Shown piece after piece: positions 58,164 to 64,000 of a stretch of DNA of 64,000 nt. Numbering within the stretch: position 1 is the first letter of the stretch; each line of letters opens with the position of its first letter. The DNA is from Pedobacter arcticus A12 (GTDB lineage Bacteria > Bacteroidota > Bacteroidia > Sphingobacteriales > Sphingobacteriaceae). The notes beneath the pieces are model-generated. The model saw only the letters and a list, made by a program, of their open reading frames with translations. It was not told where the DNA came from and searched no databases. The translations under genes were made by a program, and so were the position numbers. The stretch is from NCBI RefSeq assembly GCF_000302595.1, contig NZ_JH947126.1, forward strand, positions 525,223 through 589,222, written 5' to 3'.

Positions 58164-58266
58164 TGTTTTTATTTTTTAAGAGCAAGGAATAATGACAAAA
58201 GGGACAAAGACTGGTGAAAAATTAATCTTTGTTCTTTAATCTTTTCATCCTTATTCTTCAAATTCA

Positions 58267-59448
58267 TTAAAGGTTAAAATATTTCATAAAAGTGTCCAGG
58301 TCTTTATCTCCCCTTCCGGAAAGGCAAACCACTACTACATCATCCTTTTTAAAAGTCATTTTCTCTAATTGTGCCAACGCATGAGCTGATTCAATGGCTG
58401 GAATAATCCCTTCCATTTTAGCCAATAACAAACTTGCTTGCATTGCCTCGTCATCCGTAATACTCACATATTCCACTCTTTTAACTTTATGTAAATGCGC
58501 ATGTTGAGGACCGATGCCAGGATAATCCAAACCTGCGGAAATCGAATATGGCTCTACTACCTGCCCATCATTAGTCTGCATTAAAATGGTACGTGAACCA
58601 TGCAGAACACCTTCTTTACCTAAAGCGGAAGTCGCAGCGGAATGTCCAGAATTCACACCCAAACCCGCAGCTTCAGCAGCAATTAGTTTTACATTTTCAT
58701 CATCCAAGAAATGATAAAACATTCCCATTGCATTACTTCCACCGCCTACACAAGCCAACACATAATTTGGTTGGTCGTTACCGGTATGCTCAATCAATTG
58801 CTTTTTTGTTTCTTCAGATATGATGGATTGAAACTTAGAAACCATTTCTGGATAAGGATGTGGACCAACCACAGACCCAATGATGTAATGGGTATCTTCT
58901 GGATTATTGATCCAGTCTCGCATGGCTTCGTTGGTGGCATCTTTTAGCGTTTTACTTCCAGAAGTTGCCGGAACAACCTTTGCGCCCATCATTTTCATAC
59001 GAGCAACATTTGGCGCTTGGCGCTCAATATCCACCTCGCCCATGTAAACCACGCATTCCAAACCTTTAAGCGCACAAACTGTTGCCGTTGCTACACCATG
59101 CTGACCAGCGCCAGTTTCGGCAATAATTCGCTTTTTACCTAGTTTTTCTGCGAGGATAATTTGACCAATGGTGTTGTTGATTTTATGTGCACCGGTATGG
59201 TTTAAATCTTCACGTTTCAGATAAATTTGCGCTCCGTATTTTTCTGATAAGCGTTGTGCTAAAAACAAAGGCGAAGGGCGACCCACGTAATCTTTCATCA
59301 AAGAATCAAACTCTGCTTTAAATTCAGGAAGGGCAATAATATCCAAATATTTGGTTCTTAATTCCTCCACGTTAGGATATAGCATTTCGGGAATGTATGC
59401 ACCTCCGAAATCTCCATAATATCCTCTATCATCAATTCTATAATTCAT
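58267..59448 (-). CDS. trpB: Tryptophan synthase beta subunit
   Basis: 393 residues, TrpB1 type. Joins indole to serine with PLP. The PLP lysine is Lys89 in [36 protein letters not shown] and [15 protein letters not shown] (phosphate loop) match the family. It starts 3 bases upstream of nothing and follows trpF by 3 bases, a tight operon spacing. Start at ATG 59448. Confidence 0.97.
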   Translation of the reverse strand: MNYRIDDRGYYGDFGGAYIPEMLYPNVEELRTKYLDIIALPEFKAEFDSLMKDYVGRPSPLFLAQRLSEKYGAQIYLKREDLNHTGAHKINNTIGQIILAEKLGKKRIIAETGAGQHGVATATVCALKGLECVVYMGEVDIERQAPNVARMKMMGAKVVPATSGSKTLKDATNEAMRDWINNPEDTHYIIGSVVGPHPYPEMVSKFQSIISEETKKQLIEHTGNDQPNYVLACVGGGSNAMGMFYHFLDDENVKLIAAEAAGLGVNSGHSAATSALGKEGVLHGSRTILMQTNDGQVVEPYSISAGLDYPGIGPQHAHLHKVKRVEYVSITDDEAMQASLLLAKMEGIIPAIESAHALAQLEKMTFKKDDVVVVCLSGRGDKDLDTFMKYFNL

Positions 59449-59451
59449 TTT

Positions 59452-60084
59452 CTATCTTTTTAATTTTTTAAATGCTGTTTCCAGCTTCTCCATATCTTTT
59501 AATCCGGGTTCAATCTCGAACTTCGAATTTATGTCAATTCCATAAAACTGCGGATGGTTTAAAGTTAAAACTTCGTCGAGGTTTTCTAAGCTAATTCCTC
59601 CGCTCAGCATAAACGGTTTTTCTAGTTGATAATTCTCCAAGAGTTGCCATCGGAAAGTCCTTCCACTTCCGCCGTGTTGCTCAGTTTTTGTATCGAACAA
59701 AAATAAGTCAACGTTGTTTTGGTAAGGGTTTAAAATACTAAAATCAAAAGCATCGTCTACACCAAAAGCTTTTATTGTAAAAAAACCTGCGTCTTTTACC
59801 TGTTGGCAAAATTCCGGACTTTCACTTCCTTGAAGCTGGATGGCTTGCATTCCATAAACCTTGGCAAACTCGATTACTTCATCAATTGTAGCGTTGACAA
59901 AAACCGCGGTTTTAATAATTTCTTTATCGACAGCGTTTAGGTGATTTCTTTCCAGCTCCAATCCTATAAATCTTTTGGATGGCGGATAAAATATAAAACC
60001 CATTAAGTTCGGTTTTAAATCAGAAACCGCTTTTATATTTTCGGGGATTTTCATCCCACATACTTTAATTTTTAAATCGCTCAT
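59452..60084 (-). CDS. trpF: Phosphoribosylanthranilate isomerase
   Basis: 210 residues, a TIM barrel. KVCGMK holds the catalytic Cys, QLQGSESPEFC the middle strand, PFMLSGGISLENLDEVL the phosphate loop and YGIDINSKFEIEPGLKDMEKL the catalytic Asp and C-terminal loop. It isomerises PRA to CdRP. Its start overlaps the trpD stop by one base, and trpB follows 3 bases on. The indole-glycerol-phosphate synthase gene trpC, often fused or next to trpF, is missing here. Confidence 0.94.
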   Translation of the reverse strand: MSDLKIKVCGMKIPENIKAVSDLKPNLMGFIFYPPSKRFIGLELERNHLNAVDKEIIKTAVFVNATIDEVIEFAKVYGMQAIQLQGSESPEFCQQVKDAGFFTIKAFGVDDAFDFSILNPYQNNVDLFLFDTKTEQHGGSGRTFRWQLLENYQLEKPFMLSGGISLENLDEVLTLNHPQFYGIDINSKFEIEPGLKDMEKLETAFKKLKR

Positions 60085-61079
60085 TATTTTACCTGTAATA
60101 AAGAAGTAAAAGACGACTTCGCTTTGCCAGATAGAAGCGATTGTTCAGCTTCGTAAAAACAATCTGCAAAGGATTTATCCGGATTAATGGTTTGGATAGC
60201 CAGTGCGGCGTTACAGAGTACCACGTTATTTTGGTTAACGGTTGCTTTATTATCTAAAACTTCCATAAATATTTTTGCAGAATCTTCAACCGTTGACCCA
60301 CCTTTAATCGTGTCAGCATCAATCTTCTCGAAACCTAAAAGCTTCAAATCATTCATTTTTTCGCCTTTGTTAGAGAAAGTTTTGAAATTACAAGTCAGTG
60401 AAACCTCATCATAACCTTCTAAAGCGTGAAGAATGGTATAATTACTATTAGAGTTTTGGTATAAATATGCGTAAAGCCTTGCAAGCTCTAAACTAAAAAC
60501 ACCCACCAATTGGTTTTGTGGATTTGCCGGGTTAGACATTGGACCTAACATATTGAAGAACGTTTTTACGCCCAACTCTCTACGAATTGGAGCAACATTT
60601 TTCATCGCCGGATGAAAAAGCGGTGCATGTAAAAAGCAAATCCCTGCTTTATCCAAAGATTGCTTCAATAAACCTTCGTTATTCGTAAAAGTATAGCCCA
60701 AAAACTCCATTACGTTGGATGAACCACAACCGGAGGAAACGCCATAATTACCATGTTTGGCTACATGATATCCAGCTCCTGCTACTACAAAAGATGCCAG
60801 AGTAGAAATGTTAAAAGTATCTTTTCCATCGCCACCAGTTCCGCATAAATCCACCAAATTAAAGTCTGAGTTTAAGCTGATAGGTAAACAAAGTTCTAAC
60901 ATGGCTTCTCGGAAACCCTGAAGTTCTTCTACGGTGATATTCCGCATGCAATAAGCCGTCATAAAAGCAGCCATTTGCGACGTGTTGTATTTACCTGATG
61001 ATATATTAGTCAGAATTTCTTTAGATTCTGCTTGGCTGAATGTTTTATGTTCAAATAAGTGATTTAAAATCGCTTTCAT
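60084..61079 (-). CDS. trpD: Anthranilate phosphoribosyltransferase
   Basis: 331 residues. Transfers phosphoribose from PRPP to anthranilate. DLCGTGGDGKDTFNISTLASFVVAGAGYHVAKHGNYGVSSGCGSSNVMEFLG is the PRPP and anthranilate binding region with the GTGGD and KHGN motifs. GPMSNPANPQNQLVGVFSLELARLYA follows in order. It is the first structural gene after the attenuator, whose terminator hairpin lies 26 bases upstream of the ATG. Confidence 0.96.
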   Translation of the reverse strand: MKAILNHLFEHKTFSQAESKEILTNISSGKYNTSQMAAFMTAYCMRNITVEELQGFREAMLELCLPISLNSDFNLVDLCGTGGDGKDTFNISTLASFVVAGAGYHVAKHGNYGVSSGCGSSNVMEFLGYTFTNNEGLLKQSLDKAGICFLHAPLFHPAMKNVAPIRRELGVKTFFNMLGPMSNPANPQNQLVGVFSLELARLYAYLYQNSNSNYTILHALEGYDEVSLTCNFKTFSNKGEKMNDLKLLGFEKIDADTIKGGSTVEDSAKIFMEVLDNKATVNQNNVVLCNAALAIQTINPDKSFADCFYEAEQSLLSGKAKSSFTSLLQVK

Positions 61080-61097
61080 TTTCTTGATTTATATCAT

Positions 61098-61127
61098 AAA
61101 AAAAGGGTCACCACCTGGCAACCCTCT
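61098..61127 (-). terminator. trp attenuator terminator
   Basis: On the minus strand GGGTTGCC-AGGT-GGTGACCC (61124-61105) forms an 8-bp stem, with two G-U type pairs, and is followed by seven T (61104-61098). It stands between the leader peptide and trpD, with no other gene upstream to terminate, so its role is attenuation. Confidence 0.85.
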
Positions 61128-61155
61128 TATGTATCTATTTAAAAATATAAAATAT

Positions 61156-61163
61156 GGTTTGCC
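61156..61163 (-). promoter_or_regulatory. trp antiterminator arm
   Basis: GGCAAACC begins on the base after the leader-peptide stop codon. It can pair with GGTTGCC (61123-61117), the 5' arm of the terminator, over seven pairs with one bulged A. If it does, the terminator cannot form. A ribosome sitting at the stop codon would cover it; one stalled at the Trp codons would leave it free. Confidence 0.7.
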
Positions 61164-61217
61164 CTACGAATTTTCGTAATGCCACCACCAAATTGTATTT
61201 ATATTTATTCTTATCAT
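61164..61217 (-). CDS. trpL: trp operon leader peptide
   Basis: Seventeen codons, MIRININTIWWWHYENS, then TAG. Three consecutive TGG codons (61190-61182) sit at positions 10-12, a very unlikely run by chance and located exactly upstream of the attenuator. A short stem, TACGA-AAAT-TCGTA, covers the last codons and stop as a candidate pause hairpin. A CATATTTG (61236-61229) near the start matches 7 of 8 bases of the -7 consensus, so the leader RNA may begin only a few bases before the ATG. It senses charged tRNA-Trp by ribosome stalling. Confidence 0.85.
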   Translation of the reverse strand: MIRININTIWWWHYENS

Positions 61218-61535
61218 TTTCTGTGTAGCAAATATGGCGATTTTTTAAATATCTAAAAAATTAAAAGCGAAATTATTATACTCTTCAGTCTAAAATACTA
61301 TCCTGCCAGCCTATGTATAATGGTTATACTGGGAAGTTATGGAAAGTCGATTTATTGGCTAACCTTCCAATTTCATACTTTCAAAATGGAAAGATATCCT
61401 ATCAAAATGGAAAGGTAACAAAAAATAGAAACACCATAAATGAATACATAAATCTGATTAACAACTACTTAACACACGTGTAAACGATATGGTATTTCGA
61501 TTGTATATCTATTTAAAATTTTAAATACAATAGTC
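61218..61535. other. Region upstream of the trp leader with 13-bp direct repeats
   Basis: TCAAAATGGAAAG occurs twice (61381-61393 and 61402-61414), 21 bases apart, i.e. two turns of DNA, in an otherwise A/T-rich, gene-free stretch. A nearby CTTCCAATTTC is a partial reverse copy. The repeats could bind a regulator of the trp leader or of the small membrane protein on the other side. Confidence 0.4.
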
Positions 61536-61676
61536 ATGGAACTTATTCATAATAAAATGAAAATCGTTGAAAAAGGCAAACTAGTTGCTGGAGAGATTGT
61601 TACTTTCGCATTTATATTTATTGCAATTTTTATATTGTATTGGTTTTTCGGGATTTTCTTGGAAGCTTGCTTCTAA
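61536..61676 (+). CDS. Small single-pass membrane protein, hypothetical
   Basis: 46 residues from ATG 61536 to TAA. A short charged N-terminus (MELIHNKMKIVEKGKLVAGE) is followed by a continuous hydrophobic segment (about 21-42, IVTFAFIFIAIFILYWFFGI) and a Cys-containing end (FLEACF). The charged-then-hydrophobic layout is that of a real small membrane protein. I know no family. It stands alone, divergent from the trp leader. Confidence 0.45.
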   Translation: MELIHNKMKIVEKGKLVAGEIVTFAFIFIAIFILYWFFGIFLEACF

Positions 61677-61857
61677 TAGGTAATAAAAAATTTATTTAAT
61701 GAATAACCCCGAAGTAAGGCTATCGGGATATCAAACCGGAATTTATTTTTCCTGGATGCAGAGCATCTTGGAATTAAACCATCATTGATTAAAACAAGAG
61801 TTTATAGGATCAAAGCATTAAATTCAAAAAACAAATTCGCTAGTTTATACCTCTTAT

Positions 61858-62694
61858 CTAAGTTTTATCCATAAACCGAATAATCTTATCGTAAAGCTGG
61901 TTACACCCAAAAATCATTTGCGTAATCATGCCGATGTGCTTTTTTCCTTTAATCTCTTCCAAGCTTACTATTTTACCCTGTTTCAGCATTTCATCGCGGA
62001 AAGTAGGTGTCTGCAGTTTGATGGACTCAAAAGTTTTTCCGCCCATAAACATCAAATATGGATTTCTGATGTTGGCGATGTTATTATAGGGCGAAGCTTT
62101 CTGCCAGGTTGCCGGCTCACTAGTAAAAACCTTTAAAAAACCAGGAATATACGCATCATCGGTATTAATTTGATGTTCCAAATATTGGTGAATATCCAAC
62201 CCAAATGGATCGTTTAAAATCACTCCTTTTATAGGATTTGGGGAACCCAATTTACCGAAATACGTTGGATCAGCATCAATTAACGCTGCCAAATGCCCGC
62301 CGGCAGAATGTCCCATTACAAAAATACGATCGGGATTACCGCCGTACTTAGCGATGTTCTGCTTTACCCACGTTACTGCTCTGGCGCAATCAAATGCCAT
62401 TTCTTGGTATTTTGCATCTGGAGAAAGTGGATAATTTATGATAACGGCAACTTTTCCTTTTCGGGCAAAGGCTCTTCCTAAAAACCAATAAGTATCTTTT
62501 TTACCGCTATTCCAGGATCCTCCGTGAATAAAAATGATGACATCTTGCTGGGTTTTTATATTTCTCTGATGGTAAATATCTAAAAGGTTAGCTGTTCCTT
62601 TATCAGCGTAAGCGATGTCTTTTTCTTTTTTAACTTTTGAAAAGCACAAAATGGTAACGAGTAGTAAAGTGGAAAATATAGCGAAGAATTTCAT
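61858..62694 (-). CDS. Secreted alpha/beta-hydrolase (esterase/lipase-like)
   Basis: 278 residues. An N-terminal signal-like segment (FFAIFSTLLLVTILCFS) precedes the hydrolase. DVIIFIHGGSWNSGKKDTYWFLG is the oxyanion HGG block, and VMGHSAGGHLAAL carries the nucleophile Ser in GHSAG. The acid (in NDPFG or after) and the His of KKHIGM are plausible partners. The family resembles carboxylesterases of the BD-FAE/kynurenine-formamidase-like group. The substrate is unknown; the export signal suggests a periplasmic or surface ester. Confidence 0.82.
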   Translation of the reverse strand: MKFFAIFSTLLLVTILCFSKVKKEKDIAYADKGTANLLDIYHQRNIKTQQDVIIFIHGGSWNSGKKDTYWFLGRAFARKGKVAVIINYPLSPDAKYQEMAFDCARAVTWVKQNIAKYGGNPDRIFVMGHSAGGHLAALIDADPTYFGKLGSPNPIKGVILNDPFGLDIHQYLEHQINTDDAYIPGFLKVFTSEPATWQKASPYNNIANIRNPYLMFMGGKTFESIKLQTPTFRDEMLKQGKIVSLEEIKGKKHIGMITQMIFGCNQLYDKIIRFMDKT

Positions 62695-62935
62695 TTTTAT
62701 TGATGTATGGTAGCTTATTTAATTTAAACACAGCGTTAACACGTTAACCCATAATTATGCCATACCTAGTTTACGAAATTTGATTAAGGTTTGGTTTTTT
62801 GAATGACGTTAAACTAGATAGAAACAGATTTTGCTTATTTGTTATGCAAATTCAAAAAGAGTCTGGAGACTGTAATCTATTCGTAAAATCTGTAGAACGC
62901 TTCGCTTAATTCTACAGACAGACAAGCGATAAACA

Positions 62936-63751
62936 TTATCTAATCAAAGGATCTTTCTCCTTTTTAAAATGGTTATAAACCAACTTATCTAAAAATGCAG
63001 GGATAAATTTTTGAAGTGTTACCGTCAATTTTCCTTGTCCGGTCATCACTAACAAACGTTTTCTTGCCTCAACACCATCTACAATGCGTTTAGCCACCTC
63101 GTCACTACTCATCATTTTGCCCTCATCCATAGACGTTTCTCCCTGAGGCTGTGCGCTATCATTCAGCGCAACATTACGGATGTTGGAAGCCGTAAACCCT
63201 GGGCAAGCAACCATTACATGTAAATTGTTTTTTAGGTTTTCCGTTCTCAACGATTCAAAAAAGCCATTTATCGCAAATTTAGAAGCCGAATAACCTGTAC
63301 GACCTGGCAACCCCTTAAAACCAGCGATTGACGAAACGCCAACTACAGATCCTCCCCTATTTAAAAGTTCATTAAGCGCATATTTGGTGCAATAAATTGT
63401 ACCCCAAAAGTTAATATCCATTACTTTTTTCAGTACTTCTAAATCCAGATCTTTAAACAAAGCCCGCATAGAAATACCTGCGTTATTTATTAAAATATCA
63501 ATCCCGCCAAAAGCAGAAACGGTTTGTAGCATTAAATGCTTACAATCTTCCTCAACGCTCACGTCTGTTTGTACAGCTAAAGTTTTTACGCCATATTGAT
63601 TATGAATCTGTTGGGTAATTTCGCAAAGCTTCACATATTGACGGGCAGCGAGAACTACATGTGCGCCTCTTTTAGCAAATTCATAAGCGCAAGATTCGCC
63701 AATACCACTTGATGCACCGGTAATTACAACAACTTTACCTTTTAAACTCAT
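62936..63751 (-). CDS. Short-chain dehydrogenase/reductase (SDR)
   Basis: 271 residues. VVVITGASSGIGESCAYEFAKRGAHVVLAAR is the NAD(P)-binding start; ILINNAGISM and GVSSIAGFKGLPGRTGYSASKFAINGF give the NNAG motif and the catalytic Ser-Tyr-Lys. The C-terminal ETSMDEGKMMSSDEVAKRIVDGVEARKRLLVMTGQGK segment resembles the classical DltE/YkvO-like group. Substrate unknown. One base separates it from the glycosyltransferase on the same strand, so they share an operon. Confidence 0.9.
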   Translation of the reverse strand: MSLKGKVVVITGASSGIGESCAYEFAKRGAHVVLAARQYVKLCEITQQIHNQYGVKTLAVQTDVSVEEDCKHLMLQTVSAFGGIDILINNAGISMRALFKDLDLEVLKKVMDINFWGTIYCTKYALNELLNRGGSVVGVSSIAGFKGLPGRTGYSASKFAINGFFESLRTENLKNNLHVMVACPGFTASNIRNVALNDSAQPQGETSMDEGKMMSSDEVAKRIVDGVEARKRLLVMTGQGKLTVTLQKFIPAFLDKLVYNHFKKEKDPLIR

Positions 63752-63752
63752 A

Positions 63753-64000
63753 TTAAAATTTTAAAAAATACTTTTTTGCAAAGATAAACATTGAGCCGTA
63801 AAAGCTCTTAATATATCGCACACTCAGTTTATGAGTACTTTGGCCTTTAAAATGCGTAATGTAAACTTCTGGGAAATAATAGTTTTTATAACCGGCTAAA
63901 GTTAGCCTGTAAGATAAATCAACATCTTCTCCGTACATGAAAAAATGCTCATCAAACAAACCGATTTTTTCTAATACATTTTTCCGCAACAGCATAAATG
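63753..64000 (-). CDS. Family 2 glycosyltransferase, C-terminal part (partial)
   Basis: The frame runs off the window at 64000 and ends at 63753. The visible 80-odd residues, FMLLRKNVLEKIGLFDEHFFMYGEDVDLSYRLTLAGYKNYYFPEVYITHFKGQST, show the second half of a GT2 (rhamnosyltransferase-like) enzyme with the ED(V/I)D acceptor-side motif. The N-terminal nucleotide-sugar domain is beyond the edge. It probably acts in surface polysaccharide synthesis. SDR and GT2 genes are one base apart. Confidence 0.85.
   Translation of the reverse strand, partial: FMLLRKNVLEKIGLFDEHFFMYGEDVDLSYRLTLAGYKNYYFPEVYITHFKGQSTHKLSVRYIKSFYGSMFIFAKKYFLKF

Noticed and set aside
61708-61727. CCCGA/TCGGG as a terminator of the small membrane ORF
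   Set aside because: A 5-bp stem with a 10-base loop and no T-run.
61699-61788. A 29-residue ORF after the small membrane protein
   Set aside because: Starts MNNPEVRLSGYQ and has no hydrophobic or known motif; too short to support.

Overview
The window is bacterial chromosomal DNA of low G+C content (estimated by eye at just under 40 %), most likely from Bacteroidota, family Sphingobacteriaceae (Pedobacter-like). Support: a SusC/SusD pair, a sulfatase beside a secreted carbohydrate-active enzyme, promoters of the TAnnTTTG type, near absence of Shine-Dalgarno sequences, a metal-type KdsA, and gene sets typical of that group. No rRNA, tRNA, CRISPR array, insertion sequence or prophage was seen. 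The genome looks chromosomal and mostly housekeeping.

Layout. 1-3.8 kb: end of an unidentified gene, a secreted toroid-like enzyme and an iduronate-2-sulfatase-like sulfatase (polysaccharide degradation). 4.0-8.7 kb: a converging susC-susD outer-membrane uptake pair. 9.1-14.4 kb: kdsA, recQ, kdsD and a mannose-1-phosphate guanylyltransferase (Kdo and GDP-mannose supply for envelope glycans). 14.4-16.8 kb: MFS exporter, GtrA-like protein, DUF3820 protein, VOC protein. 17.0-25.8 kb: RecBCD nuclease in the order recD-recC-recB, preceded by a structured RNA-like element. 26.0-33.0 kb: a NimA-like flavin protein and a four-gene RND efflux operon (tetR-tolC-adaptor-pump) with a visible operator. 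33.2-39.9 kb: purB, nfu, an amino-acid permease, nnr, a RidA protein, a YdeI-like protein. 39.9-45.2 kb: a leucine-rich-repeat lipoprotein, a PLP racemase-like protein, a GNAT enzyme and a cation/proton antiporter. 45.4-50.0 kb: the cell-elongation cluster mreC-mreD-mrdA-rodA without mreB, followed by a 17-unit heptamer repeat. 50.1-57.1 kb: a flavoprotein, nuoA-nuoB joined to purK-purE, YqgE, a small protein, a TsaC/YciO-like protein and NhaA. 57.4-61.2 kb: trpD-trpF-trpB-trpA behind a complete transcription attenuator. 61.5-64.0 kb: a small membrane protein, an esterase, an SDR enzyme and the end of a GT2 glycosyltransferase.

The most striking finding is the tryptophan attenuator at 61.1-61.2 kb: a 17-residue leader peptide with three consecutive Trp codons, an antiterminator arm starting just after its stop codon, and a terminator with a run of seven T. 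The trp cluster also lacks trpE, trpG and trpC. Other points worth attention are the 30-bp TetR-type operator laid over the efflux-operon promoter, the three-hairpin element directly before recD, a 46-residue membrane ORF and 21-bp-spaced direct repeats upstream of the trp leader, and the split nuo and mre gene sets.
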